Source: Prorocentrum cordatum (taxonomy: Eukaryota > Sar > Dinophyceae > Prorocentrales > Prorocentraceae). Taken from it: a stretch of DNA of 64,000 nt. The position numbers and the translations under genes are program-made. Where the stretch lies: assembly GCA_963575745.1 (NCBI GenBank), contig CAUYUJ010018295.1, forward strand, positions 2,501 to 66,500, in the 5' to 3' direction. The notes below the pieces were generated by a model that did not search any database, was not told the origin of the DNA, and was given only the letters and a program-made list of their open reading frames with translations. Shown piece by piece: positions 1-12,497 of this stretch (positions within the stretch are counted from its first letter, which is position 1; each line of letters begins with the position of its first letter).

Positions 1-3000
1 ACAGATCCGGTGGATCCCTAGCATTCCCTAAGGATTCCCAAGGATCTGAGCCAGAGCTCATTTCCTACGGATTCCCAAGGATTTGAGCCAGATCCAAGGT
101 TCTGAGTCAGATCCTGAGCATTTCCTAAGGACACCCAGGGATCTGAGCCAGATCCAGGGATCTGAGCCAGATCCTTAGCATTTCCTATGGATTCCCACGG
201 ATCTGAGCCAGACCCAAAGTATTCCCTAGGGTTGGCTAGGGATCTGGGCCAGATCCCTAGCATTCCCTAGGGTTTGCTAGGGATCTGAGCCAGATCCCCA
301 GCATTCCCTAGGGTTTGCTATGGATCTGAGCCAGATCCTTCGCATTTCCGATGGATTCCCAGGGATCTGAGCCATGTCCCTAGCATCCCCCAGGGTTTGC
401 CAAGGATCTGAGCCAGATCCTTAGCATTCCCTAGGGATTCCCATGGATCTGAACCAGATCTCTTGCATTCCCTAGGGGTTCCCGAGGATCTGAGCCAGAT
501 CCCCAGCATTCCCTGTGGATTCTCAAATGATCTGAGCCAGATCCCTAGCATTCCCTAAGGATTCCAAATGATCTAAGCCAGATCCCTAGCATTCCGTCGG
601 GATTCCCAAGGATCTGAGCCAGAGCCCATTTCCTACGGATCCCCAGGGATTTGAACCAGATCCAGGGATCTGAGCCAGATCCTGAGCATTTCCTAAGGAC
701 ACCCAAGGATCTGAGACGATCCAAGGATCTGAGCCAGATCCTTAGCATCGCCTAAGGATTCCCAGGGATCTGAGCCAGATCCAAAGATCTGAGCCAGATC
801 CTTAGCATTCCCTAGGGTTTGCTAGGGATCTGAGCCAGATCCCCAGCATGCCCTAGGGTTTGCTAAGGATCTGAGCCAGATCCCAAGCATTCCCTAGGGT
901 TTGCTATGGATCTGAGCCAGATCCCCAGCATTCCCTGGGGTCTGCTAGGGATCTGAGCCAGATCCCCCGCATGCCCTAGGGTTTGCTAGGGATCTGAGCC
1001 AGATCCCCAGCATGCCCCCAGCATGCCCTAGAATTTGCTGGGGATCTGAGCCAGATCCCCAGCACGCCCTAGGGTTTGCTAGGGATTTGAGCCAGATCCC
1101 CCGCATTCCCTGGTGTTTGCTACGGATCTGAGCCAGATCCCCAGCATGCCCTAGGGTTTGCTAGGGATCTGAGCCAGATCCTTAGCATTTCCTATGGATT
1201 CCCATGGATCTGAGCCAGATCCAGGGATCTGAGCCAGATCCCCAGCATTCCCTACATGCCCTAGGGTTTGCTAGGGATCTGAGCCAGATCCCCAGCATGC
1301 CTAAGGGTTTGCTAGGGATCTGAGCCAGATCCCCAGCATTCCCTAGGGTTTGCTAAGGATCTGAGCCAGATCCCAAGCATGCCTTCGGGTTTGCTAGGGA
1401 TTTGAGCCAGATCACCAGCATGCCCTTGGGTTTGCTAGGGATCTGAGCCAGATCCCCAGCATGCCCTAGGGTTTGCTAAGGATCTGAGCCAGATCCCCAG
1501 CATGCCCTAGGGTTTGCTAGGGATCTGAGCCAGATTTCCAGCATGCCCTAGGGTTTGCCAAGGATCTGAGCCAGATCCCCAGCATTCCCTAGGGTTTACT
1601 AACTAAGGATCTGGGCCAGATCCCCAGCATTCCCTAGGGTTTGCTAAGGATCTGAGCCAGATCCCCAGCATTCCCTAGGGTTTGCTAAAGATCTGAGCCA
1701 GATCCAGGGATCTGGGCCAGATCCCTAGCATTCCCTAGGGTTTGCTAGGGGTCTGAGCCAGATCCCCAGCCTAGCCTAGGGTTTGCTAGGGATCTGAGCC
1801 AGATCCCAGCATTCCCTAGGGTTTGCTAGGGATTTGAGCCAGATCCATCGCATTCCCAAGGGTTTGCTAAGGATCTGAGCCGGATCCCTAGCATTCCCTA
1901 GGGTTTGCTAGGGATCTGAACCAGATCTCCAGCATCCCCTAGGGTTTGCTAGGGATCTGACCCAGATCCCCAGCATTCCCAGGGGTTTGCTAGGGATCTG
2001 AGCCAAATCCCCAGCATTCCTTAGGGTTTGCCAAGGATCTGAGCCAGAGCCTTAGCATTTCCTATGGATCCCCAGGGATCTGAGCCATATCCAAGGATCT
2101 GAGCCAGATCCCTAGCATTCCCTACATGCCTTAAGGTTTGCTAGGGATCTGAGCCAGATCCCCAGCATGCCCTAGGGTTTGCTAGGGATCTGAACCAGAT
2201 CCCCAGCATTCCCTAGGGTTTGCCATGGATCTGAGCCAGATCCCCAGCATGCCCTAGGGTTCGCTACGGATTTGAGCCAGATCCCCAACATGCCCTAGGG
2301 TTTGCCAGGGATCTGGGCCAGATCCCCAGCATTCCCTAGGGTTTGCTAAGGATCTGAGCCAGATCCCCGGCATTCCCTAGGGTTTGCTAGGGATCTGAGC
2401 CAGATCCACGGATCTGAGCCAGATCACCAGCATGCCCTAGGGTTTGCTAGGGATCTGAGCCAGATACCCAGCATTCCCTAAGGTTTGCCAGGGATCTGAA
2501 CCAGATCCCCAGCATTCCCTAGGGTTTGCTAGGGATCTGAGCCAGATCCCTAGCATTCCCTAGGGTTTGCTAGGGATCTGAGCCAGATCCCCAGCATTCC
2601 CTAGGGTTTGCTAGGGATCTGAGCCAAATCCCCAGCATTCCGTAAGGTTTGCTAGGGATCTGACACAGATCCCCAGCATTACCTAGGGTTTGCTAGGGAT
2701 TTGATCCAGATCCCCAGCATGCCCCCATCATCCCCTAGGGTTTGCTAGGGATCTGAGCCAGATCCCCAGCACGCCCTAGGGTTTGCTACGGATCTGAGCC
2801 AGATCCCAAGCATTCCGTAGGGTTTGCTAAGGATCTGAACCAGATCCCCAGCATTCACTAGGTTTTGCTAAGGATCTGAGCCAGATCCCGAGCATTCCCT
2901 ATGGATTCCCAGGGATCTGAGCTGGATCCAGGGATCTGAGCCAGATCCCTAGCACTCCCTACATGCCCTAGGGTTTGCTAGGGATTCGAGCCAGATCCCC

Positions 3001-6000
3001 AGCATGCCCTAGGGTTCGCTAGGGATCTGAGCCAGATCCCCGGCATTCCTTAGGGTTTGCTAGGGATCTAAGCCAGATCCCCAGCATGGCCTAGGGTTTG
3101 CTAGGGATCTGAGCCAGATGCCAAGCATGCCTCAGGGTTTGCCAGGGATCTGGGCCAGATCCCCAGCATTCCCTAGGCATTGCAAAGGATTTGAGCCAGA
3201 TCCCCAGCATTCCCTAGGGTTTGCTAGGGATCTGAGCCAGATCCCCAGCATTCCTTGGGGTTTGCTAGGGATCTGAGCCAGATCCCCAGCATTCCCTAGG
3301 GTTTGCTAGGGATTTGACCCAGATCCTTAGCATTCCCGATGAATTCCGAATGATCTGAGCCAGATCCAGTGATCTGAGCCAGATCCTTAGCATTCCCTAG
3401 GGATTCCCAAGGATCTGAGCCAGATCCTTAGCATTCCCTAGGGATTCCCATGGATCTGAACCAGATCTCTTGCATTCCCTAGGGATTCCAAAGGATCTGA
3501 GCCAGATCCCTAGCATTCCCTGGGGATTCCCAGTGATCTGAGCCAGATCCCTAGCACCCCCTAAGGATTCCAAAGGATCTGAGCCAGATCCCTAGCATTC
3601 CCTGGGGATTCCCAAGGATCTGAGCCAGAGCTCATTTCCTAGGGATTCCCAAGAATTTGAGCCAGATCCAAGGATTTGAACCAGATCCTTAGCATTTCCT
3701 AAGGATCCCCAAGGATCTGAGCCAGATCGAGGGATCTGAGCCAGATCCTTAGCATTTCCTAAGGATTCCCACGGATCTGAACCAGATCCAAGGATCTGAG
3801 CCAGATCCCTAGCATTCTTTAGGGTTTGCTAGGGATCTGAGCCAGATCCCCAGCATGCCTTACGGTTTTCTATGGATCTGAACCAGATCCCCAGCATTCC
3901 CTAGGGTTTGCTAGGGATCTGAGCCAGATCCCCAGCATTCCGTTGGGTTTGCTAGGGATCTGAGCCAGATCCCAAGCATTCCCTAGGGTTTGCCAGTGAT
4001 CTGAGCCAGATCCTTAGCATTTCCAATGGATTCCCATGGATCTGAAAGAGATCCAGGGATCTGAGCCAGATCCCTAGCATTCCCTAGGGATTCCCAGGGA
4101 TCTGAGCCGGATCCCTAGCATTCCCTAGAGATTCCCAAGGATCTGAGCCAGATCCCTAGCATTCCCTAGGGATTCCCATGGATCTGAACCAGATCCTTAG
4201 CAGTCCCTACGGATTCCCAAGGATCTGAGCCAGATCCCTCGCATTCCCTGTGGATTCCCAGTGATCTGAGCCAGATCCTAAACATGCCCTAGGGATTCCA
4301 AAGGATCTGAGCCAGATCCATAGCATTCCCTAAATATTCTCAAGGATCTGAGCCAGAGCCCATTTCCTACGAATTCGTATGAATTTCAACCAGATCCAGG
4401 AATCTGAACCAGATCCTTAGCATTTCCTAAGGATCCCCAGGGATCTGAGCCAGATCCAGGGCTCTGAGCCAAATCCTTAGCATTTCCTAAGGATTCCCAT
4501 GGATCTGAGCCAGATCCCTAGCATTCCCTAGGGTTTGCTAAGGATTTGAGCCAGATCTCCAGCATGCCCTAGGGTTTGCTAAGGATCTGAGCCATATCCC
4601 CAGCATTCCCTAGGGTTTGCTAGGGATCTGAGCCAGATCCCTAGCATTCCCTGTGGTTTGCTAAGGATCTGATCCCATGCATGCCCCCAGCATGCCCTAG
4701 GGTTTGCTAAGGATCTGAGCCAGATCCCTAGCATTCCCTAGGGTTTGCCAGGGATCTGAGCCAGATCCCCAGCATTCCCTGGGGGTTGCTAGGGATCTGA
4801 GCCAGATCCCCAGCATTCCCTAGGGTTTGCTAGGGATCAGAGCCAGATCCTTAGCATTTCCAATGGATTCCCAAGGATCTGAGCCAGATCCAGGGATCTG
4901 AGCCAGATCCTTAACATTCCCTACATGCCCTAGGGTTTGCTAGGGATCTGAGCCAGATCTCCAGCATGCCCTAGGGTTTGCCAGGGATCTGAGCCAGATC
5001 CCCAGCGTGCCCTAGGGTTTGCCAAGGATCTGAGCCAGATCCCCAGCATTCCCTCGGGTTTGCTACGGATCTGAGCCAGATCCCCAGCATTCCCTAGGGT
5101 TTGCTAGGGATCTGAGCCAGATCCCTAGCATTCCCTAGGGTTTGCTAGGGGTCTGAGCCATATCCAAGGATCTGAGCCAGCTCCATAGCATTCCCTAGGG
5201 TTTGCTAGGGATCTGAGCCAGATCCCCAGCATTCCCTAGGGTTTGCAAGGGATCTGAGCCAGATCCCCAGCATTCCTTAAGGTTTGCTAGGGATCTGAGC
5301 CAGATCCTTAGCATTCCCTAGCATTCCCTAGGGTTGGCTAGGGATCTGAGCAGATCCCTAGCATTCTCTAGGGTTTGCTAGATCCGCAGCATTCCCTAGG
5401 GTTTGCTAGGGATTTGAGCCAGATCCCAAGCAGTCCCCAGGGTTTGCTAAGGATCTGAGCCAGATACCCAGCATGCCCCCAGCATGCCCTAGGGTTTGCT
5501 AGGGATCTGGGCCAGATCTGGTTCAGATCATTCGGGATCCCTAGGGAATGCTAGGGATCTGGCTCAGATCATTGGGAATCCCAAGGGAATGCTAGGTATC
5601 TGGCTCAGATCCATGGGAATCCCTAGAGAATGCTAGGGATCTGGTTCAGATCCATGGGAATCCTTTGGGAATGCTAGGGATCTGGCTCAGATCCTTGGGA
5701 ATCCATAGGGAATGCTAAGGATCTGGTTCAGATCCATGGGAATCCTTAGGGAATGCTAAGGATCTGGCTCAGATCCCTGGATCTGGCTCAGATCCTTGGG
5801 AATCCATTGGAAATGCTAAGGATCTGGCTCAGATCCCTAGCAAACCCTAAGGAATGCTGGGGATCTGGCTCAGATCCTTAGCAAACCCGAGGGAATGTTG
5901 GGGATCTGGCTCAGATCCCTAGCAAACCCTGGGGTACGCTTGGGATCTGGCTCAGATCCATAGCAAACCCTAGGGCACGCTAGGTATCTGCTTCAGATCC

Positions 6001-9000
6001 CTAGCAAACCCGAGGGAATGCTAGGGATCTGGCTCAGATCCCTGGATCTGGCTCAGATCCCTGGGAATCCTTAGCAAATGCTACGGATCTGGCTCAGAAC
6101 CTTGGATCTGGCTCAGATCCCTGGGGATCCTTAGGAAATGCTAAGGATCTGGTTCAGATCCCTGGATCTGGCTCAAATCCTTTGGATTCCCTAGGAAATG
6201 TGCTCTGGCTCAGATCATTGGGAATCCTAAAGATCTGAGCCAGATCCCCAGCATTCCGTAGGGTTTGCTAGGGATCTGAGCCCTAGCATTCCCTGGGGTT
6301 TGCTAGGGATCTGAGCCAGATCCCGAGCATTCCCTAGGGTTTGCTAGGGATCTGAGCCAGATCCTTAGCATTTCCTATGGATTCCCAGGGATCTGAGCCA
6401 GATCCAGGGATCTGAGCCAGATCCCTAACATTCCCTAGGGTTTGCTAGGGATCTGAGCCAGATCCCCAGCATGCCCTAGGGTTTGCTAGGGATCTGAGCC
6501 AGATGCCCAGCATTCCCTGGGGTTTGCTAGGGATCTGAGCCAGATCCCCAGCATGCCCTAGGGTTCGCTAGGGATCTGAGCCAGATCCTTAGCATTTCCG
6601 ATGGATTCCCATTGGTCTGAGCCAGATCCAAGGATCTGAGCCAGATCCTCCGCATGCCCTATGGATTCCCAAGGATCTGAGCCGGATCCCTAGCATTCCC
6701 TAGGGATTCCCAAGGATCTGAACCAGATCCATAGCATTCCCTAGGGATTCCCATGGATCTGAGCCAGATCCCTAGCATTCCCTGTGGATTCTCAATGATC
6801 TGAGCCAGATCCCTAGCATTCCTTAAGGATCCCAAAGGTTCTAAGCCAGATCCCTAGCATTCCCTCGGGATTCCCAAGGATTTGAGCCAGAGCCCATTTC
6901 CTACAGATCCCCAGGGATTTGAACCAGATCCAGGGATCTGAGCCAGATCCTCAGCATTTCCTAAGGATCCCCAAGGATCTGAGCCATATCCATGGATCTG
7001 AGCCAGATCCTTAGCATTTCCTAACGATTCCCATGGATCTGAACCAGATCCAGGGATCTGAGCCGAATCCCTAGCATTCCGTAGGGTTTGCTAGGGATCT
7101 GAGCCAGATCCCCAGCATGCCCTAGGGCTTGCTAGGGATCTGAGCCAGATCCGCAGCATTCCCTAGGGTTTGCTAGGGATCTGAACCAGATCCCCAGCAT
7201 TCCCTGGGGTTTGCTAGGGATCTGAGCCAGATCCCCAGCATTCCCTAGGGTTTGCTAGGGATCTGAGCCAGATCCCCAGCATGCCCCCAGCATGCCCTAG
7301 GGTTTGCTGGGGATCTGAGCCAGACCCCAGCACGCTCTAGGGTTTGCTAGGGATCTGAGCCAGATCCCTAGCATTCCATTGTGTTTGCTAGGGATCTGAG
7401 CCAGATCCCCAGCATGCCCTAGGGTTTGCTAGGGATCTGAGCCAGATCCCTAGCATTTCCTATGGATTCCTCTGAGCCAGATCCAGGGATCTGAGCCAGA
7501 TCCCTAGCATTCCCTACATGCCCTAGGGTTTGCAAGGGATCTGAGCCAGATCCCCAGCATGCCCTAGGGTTTGCTACGGATCTGAACCAGATCCCCAGCA
7601 TGCCCTAGGGTTTGCTAAGGATCTGAGCCAGATCCCCAGCATGCCCTAGGGTTTGCCAAGGATCTGAGCCAGATCCCGAGCATTCCCTAGGGTTTGCTAG
7701 GGATCTGAGCCAGATCCCCAGCATTCCTTAGGGTTTGCTAGGGATCCGAGCCATATCCCCAGCATTCCCTAGGGTTTGCTAGGGATCTGAGCCAGATCCC
7801 TAGCTTTCCCTAGGGTTTGCTAGGGATTTGAACCAGATCCCCAACATTCCCTAGGGTTTGCTAGGGATCTGAGCCAGATCCCTAGCATTCCCGAGGGTTT
7901 GCTAGGGATCTGAGCCAGATCCCTAGCATTCCCTAGGGTTTGCTAGGGATCTGAACCAGATCTCCAGCACCCCGTAAGGTTTGCTAGGGATCTGACCCAG
8001 ATCCCCAGCATTCCCTCGGGTTTGCTAAGGATCTGAGCCAGATCCCCAGCATTCCCTAGGGTTTGCTAGGGATCTGAGCCAGATCCTTAGCATTTCCTGT
8101 GGATTCCCAGGGATCTGAGCCAGATCCAAGGATCTGAGACAGATCCCTAGCATTCCCTACATGCCTTAGGGTTTGCTAGGGATCTGAGCCAGATCCCCAG
8201 CATGCCCTAGGGTTTGCTAGGGATCTGAGCCAGATCCCCAGCATTCCCTAGGGTTTGCTATGGATCTGAGCCAGATCCCTAGCATGCCCTAGGGTTTGCT
8301 ACGGATTTGAGCCAGATCCCCAACATGCCCTAGGGTTTGCTAGGGATTTGAGCCAGATCCCCAGCATTCCACAGGGTTTGCTAGATATTTGAGCCAGATC
8401 CCCAGCATTCCCTAGGGTTTGCTAGGGATCTGAGCCAGATCCCCGGCATTCCCTAGGGTTTGCTAAGGATCTGAGCCAGATCCACGGATCTGAGCCATAT
8501 CACCAGCATGCCCTAGGGTTTGCTAGGGATCCGAGCCAGATCCCCAGCATTCCCTAAGGTTTGCCAGGGATCTGAGCCAGATCACCAGCATTCCCTAAGG
8601 TTTGCTAGGGATCTGAGCCAGATCCCTAGCATTCCCTAGGGTTTGCTACGGATCTGAGCCAAATCCCCAGCATGCCCTAGGGTTTGCTAGGGATCTGAGC
8701 CAGATCCCCAGCATGCCCTAGGGTTTCTAGGGTTTGCTAGGGATCTGAGCCAGATCCCCAGCATGCCCCAGGGTTTCCCAAGGATTTGAGCCAGATCCCC
8801 AGCATGCCCCCAGCTTGCCTTAAGGTTTGCCAGGGATCTAAGCCAGATCCCCAGCACGCCCTAGGGTTTGCTAGGGATCTGAGCCAGATCCCCAGCATTC
8901 CCTAGGGTTTGCTAGGGATCTGAGCCAGCATTCCCTAGGGTTTGCTAGGGATCTGAGCCAGATCCTTAGCATTTCCTATGGATTCCCAGGGATCTGAGCC

Positions 9001-9895
9001 AGATCCAGGGATCTGAGCCAGATCCCTAGCATTCCCTACATTCCCTAGCCAGATCCCTAGCATTCCCTCGGGATTCCCAAGGATTTGAGCCAGAGCCCAT
9101 TTCCTACAGATCCCCAGGGATTTGAACCAGATCCAGGGATCTGAGCCAGATCCTTAGCATTTCCTAAGGATCCCCAAGGATCTGAGCCATATCCAGGGAT
9201 CTGAGCCAGATCCTTAGCATTTCCTAACGATTCCCAGGGATCTGAACCAGATCCAGGGATCTGAGCCGAATCCCTAGCATTCCGTAGGGTTTGCTAGGGA
9301 TCTGAGCCAGATCCCCAGCATGCCCTAGGGCTTGCTAGGGATCTGAGCCAGATCCCCAGCATTCCTTAGGGTTTGCTAGGGATCTGAGCCAGATCCCCAG
9401 CATGCCCTAGGGTTTGCTAGGGATCTGAGCCAGATGCCAACATGCCCTACGGTTTGCCAGGGATGTGGTCCAGATCCCCAGCATTCCTTAGGGTTTGCTA
9501 GGGATCTGAGCCAGATCCCCGGCATTCCCTAGGTTTGCCATGGATTTGAGCCAGATCCCCAGCATTCCTTAGGGTTTGCTAAGGATCCGAGCCAGATCCA
9601 GGGATTTGAGCCGGTTCCCCAGCATTCCTGAAGGTTTGCTAGGGATCCGAGCCAGAACCGCAGTATTCCCGAGGGTTTGGTAAGGATCTGAGCCAGATCA
9701 CCAGCAAACCTTAGGGTTTGCTAAGGATCTGACCCAGATCCCCAGCATTCCCTTGGGTTTGCTAGGGATCTGAGCCAGATCCCCAGCATTCCCTAAGGTT
9801 TGCTACGGATCCGAACCAGATCCCCAGCATTCCCTAAGGTTTGCTAGGGATCCGAGCCAGATCCCCAGCAATTCCTTAGCAATTTCTTGTCGCCA
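1..9895. repeat. 40-bp palindromic satellite array
   Basis: Nearly 10 kb of diverged tandem copies of a unit of about 40 bp. One half is GGATCTGAGCCAGATCC, an inverted repeat of GGATCT and AGATCC around five bases. The other half is CCAGCATTCCCTAGGG followed by TTTGCTA, whose core CCCTAGGG is a perfect palindrome flanked by AGCA and TGCT. A minority variant carries TTAGCATTTCCTATGG and TTCCCA and sometimes omits the second half, giving 17-23 bp short units. The array starts before the window and decays gradually from about 9.5 kb. No supported gene lies inside; open frames here come from the repeat period. Confidence 0.95.
5522..6229 (-). repeat. Inverted block inside the 40-bp satellite
   Basis: Within this stretch the satellite reads as its reverse complement (GGATCTGGCTCAGATCC, then CCTAGGGAATGCTAGG or CTAGCAAACCCTAGGG). 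The left breakpoint is the perfect palindrome CCAGATCTGG at 5512-5521. The right side returns to forward units at 'CCTAAAGATCTGAGCC' near 6228. About 17 units are inverted. Confidence 0.9.
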
Positions 9896-9917
9896 GGGCT
9901 TCCAGGGGTGGAAGCCC
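9896..9917. repeat. Perfect hairpin at the satellite edge
   Basis: GGGCTTCCA (9896-9904), a GGGG loop and TGGAAGCCC (9909-9917) form a perfect 9-bp stem exactly where the 40-bp satellite stops. It is unlike the cassette hairpins further on. Confidence 0.75.
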
Positions 9918-10164
9918 ACATCTCTGATCTGGCCCGCTCCCATTTTTAGCCCCTGAACGTCAAGTTTCCCGATTTGGCCGGTTTCCCGATTTAGCACTTA
10001 AAAGACCGGTTTGCGGTCGGTTTCCCGTTCTGGCCGTTAGACGACCGGTTCCCCGTTTTGGCCGTTTATTCGAACCGACGGCCGTTTCGTGTCATCTTGA
10101 CACGTATCGACGGTTTTCTATACTTATCTCGAGATTTAGACATCTACAGAGCTGACACTGAACT
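9918..10164. other. Transition segment with short degenerate repeats
   Basis: No gene seen. The segment holds several degenerate copies of a TTTCCCGTTTTGGCCG-like motif separated by GACCGG-containing spacers (about 9969-10075). It then passes into sequence resembling the A-cassette monomer (TCATCTTGACACG, TACTTATCTCGAG, CTACAGAGCTGACAC). Confidence 0.6.
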
Positions 10165-10704
10165 CGTAGAGCTTCCCTTAGCAAGATGTTGCTGGAAGCT
10201 TAAGAGTAATACCTCGTAGAGCTCTTCGGCATCGATGAGCTATAGGAATTCTGGCGCGGGGTGGAGCTAGTTGGTCGACCCGGCCAGAAAGGACAAAGTG
10301 GTAACTTCCCTCGTAGAGCTCTTCGGCATCGATGAGCTAGAGGAATTCCGGCGCGGGGTGGAGCTAGTTGGCCCAGCCGGCCGAGACGGACAATGTGACA
10401 ACTTTTGGGTGGCTTTGCGAAAATTTCAAAGATATTTGACCATTTATTTTGAGAAAGCAGATTTTTGCGCGTCGCATTGGCATATAAACTCCTCTCTGAC
10501 AGCAGCTCAGCTCTCTCGTTGCATTTTTGTATGAGTTGACTTCCAGGAACTCCGCGAATATGAACATCGAAAAAATCGAATTTGAAGATTTTCGAAAAAT
10601 CTATTTTTTTCACTCTGCGTCGATTCTCTGCACTCTTACCAGTGAGAGGAGCTCTACGAGGTTCCCTGCGGTGACCAGGTTGACGGTTCACCGCCGGCGC
10701 CAGT
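10165..10704 (+). repeat. B cassette with A-head and duplicated B-head
   Basis: An A-type head (ACTCGTAGAGCTTCCC) is followed by two B heads (CCTCGTAGAGCTCTTCGG near 10211 and 10311), a B body, and a B tail with GAGCTCTACGAGG and the hairpin arms GCGGTGA and TCACCGC (10664-10704). The cassette ends in GCCAGT. Its first half is open in one frame and encodes VELFGIDELEEFRRGVEL, a peptide seen again in other B cassettes. I do not regard this as a proven gene. Confidence 0.75.
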
Positions 10705-10724
10705 TTGGGTGGTTTTGCGAATAT

Positions 10725-11897
10725 AACTTGTAGAGCTTCCCTTAGCAAGTTAGTGCTGGAAGCGTTAGAGTAATTCCGGCGCGCTTGAGAGATAGTTGGC
10801 AAGAGAAATCTCGACAGACCTTTTGCTGACTTTTGGTCGGTTGAAAATTTTGTTCTCGAAATTCTTGATTTCGTTAGAGCTCCAGTATTTTTTCCCGTGA
10901 TATTCGATCTGATTCCCGCTCGCCATCTCGATCTCAGCTCGATCGGGTACCTCTTACTGCCAAAAAGCGTCCAGGCGGGACCGGCCGTTTCGAGTGATCT
11001 TGATACGCGCTGTCAGTATCTTGGATTTAACTCGAGATAGAGGACAGCTACAGGGCTGGTAAGCACACCTCATCGATTCAGATTGATCAGGCGCGTTCGT
11101 CTGTTGCATCTAGAGGTTTGAAATCGGTTTTCTAGCCGAGCTCGGTCCGCAAACCTATTCGTATTATTCGAGTCATCTTGACAGGCGCTCTCGGTTTTCT
11201 GTACTTAACTCGAGCTATATGACAGCTGGAGAGCTGAAACTTACAGAAACCGATTCCGAGTCATCAGTCGCATTAATCTGTTGAATCCATAGCTCTGAAC
11301 TCGATCTGCTGCCCGCTCTAGAATCGCGAATATATTCGTATTGTTCTAGTTACCTTGAGAGGCGCTGTCGGTTTTATGTGCTTAACTCGGATTGTGGGGA
11401 GGCTACAGTGCTGGTAGTCACAGGAATCGATTTGGAGACATCAGGCTCGTCCGCCTGTCGAATCCAGAGCTCGGAACAATCTGCTGCCCAAAGTAGGTTC
11501 GCGAAACTATTTGTATTGTTCGAGTCATCCTGAGATGGGCTGGTAATCACAGGAATCGATTCGGAGACACCAGACGCGTCCGCCTGTCGCATTCAGAGGC
11601 CTGAACTTGGTCTGATACACGAGCTAGGTTTGCCAAACTATTCGTACTGTTCGAGTCATCTTCAAGGTTGCTGTCGATGTACGCACGTAACTCGGGCTGT
11701 AGGAGAGCTACAGAGCTCGTACAGAAGACAATCCAAGCATCGGGGGCGTTCGGCTGTTGCACGGAGAGGTCTGAAATCGCTTGGGCTGATCAATTACTCG
11801 TTCTCATCAATTTTTCTTTCGACATGATATGTTGTCAGGAAGCTCTACGAGTCCCCCGGTGGTAAGAAAGGTCGACGGTTCACCGCCGGCGCCCAGT
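10725..11897 (+). repeat. A cassette, copy 1
   Basis: Starts ACTTGTAGAGCTTCC (10726-10740; one mismatch to the usual terminal repeat) and ends GGAAGCTCTACGAGT (11838-11852) plus a hairpin and GCCCAGT. Between them lies a unique leader (GCAAGAGAAATCTCGACAG ... CAGCTCGATCGGGTACC) and about five monomers of 165-180 bp. Each monomer carries CAGCTACAGAGCTG, AGAGGTCTGAACTCGGTCTG, TATTCGTATTGTTCGAGTCA and CTTAACTCGGGCTGTAGG or close variants. Confidence 0.85.
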
Positions 11898-11914
11898 CTT
11901 TTGCGAATATTTCC

Positions 11915-12185
11915 CCGGGGGGCTCTCTGAGAGCTAGAGGGTTTTAGATTAGAAACCCGACTGTGGTGGTGCCCGCCAGCAGCCCATCTCCGCCGCTCCT
12001 CGACCCTCGCAGCGGCTCGCCGGTCGCGGCAGCAGGTTCGGGGGCGCTCTCCACGTGTGCCTGCGCGCGTGCAGGCACGCGTGGACACGTTCCTGGCGGC
12101 GCTTCAGGAGGGCTGCAGGGGAGTTCCCTAGAGCTCTCCAGGATAGATTTCCTCTCTCCGACGGTTTCTTTGCTCTTCGGGTTTT
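11915..12185 (+). repeat. GC-rich G module, copy 1
   Basis: A GC-rich block inserted between A cassettes. It begins near GAGAGCTAGAGGGTTTTAGA and carries TTAGAAACCCGACTGTGG. It contains the inverted arms GTGCCTGC and GCAGGCAC around GCGCGT near 12056-12077. Long open frames on both strands follow from the base composition and are not conserved between copies. Confidence 0.8.
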
Positions 12186-12497
12186 TCCCGGAGAGCTCGC
12201 TCAGAGCTAAAGGGTTTAAGATTAGAAGCCGGACGGTGGTGGTTCCTGCCAGGAGCTCCTCCCGGCGCTCCACGTTTCCCGCAGAAACCCCGGCGACCCG
12301 GCAACGTGTCCGGGAGAGCTTCCGGCAAGCTTCCGCGCGTGCCTGCATGCGTGCGGGCGCGCATGGAGGCGTTTCTGGCAGCGCTTCCGCAGCGCTCCAG
12401 GGGGAACCCCAAGACCCTCCAGCAAAGATTTCCCGTTCCCGAGATTCTCTTTGCTCTTCGGGTTGTTGACGCCGCCAAGTGGACGCTACCAAGTGAC
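12186..12497 (+). repeat. GC-rich G module, copy 2
   Basis: Second, tandem copy, recognised by AAAGGGTTTAAGATTAGAAG, CCGGACGGTGGTGG, the GCGTGCCTGCATGCGTGC stretch and the ending ACCAAGTGAC. That ending is shared with the third copy at 60.9-61.15 kb. Confidence 0.8.

Noticed and set aside
18-7601. Reverse-strand open frames of 60-81 codons in the 40-bp satellite, with a repeated GSGSDPWES-like peptide
   Set aside because: The period (40 bp, 120 bp per frame cycle) produces them automatically; no start context and no conservation beyond the repeat.
11944-12492. Overlapping long open frames on both strands in the GC-rich G modules
   Set aside because: GC-rich sequence has few stops; the frames are not kept in the third copy at 60.9 kb.
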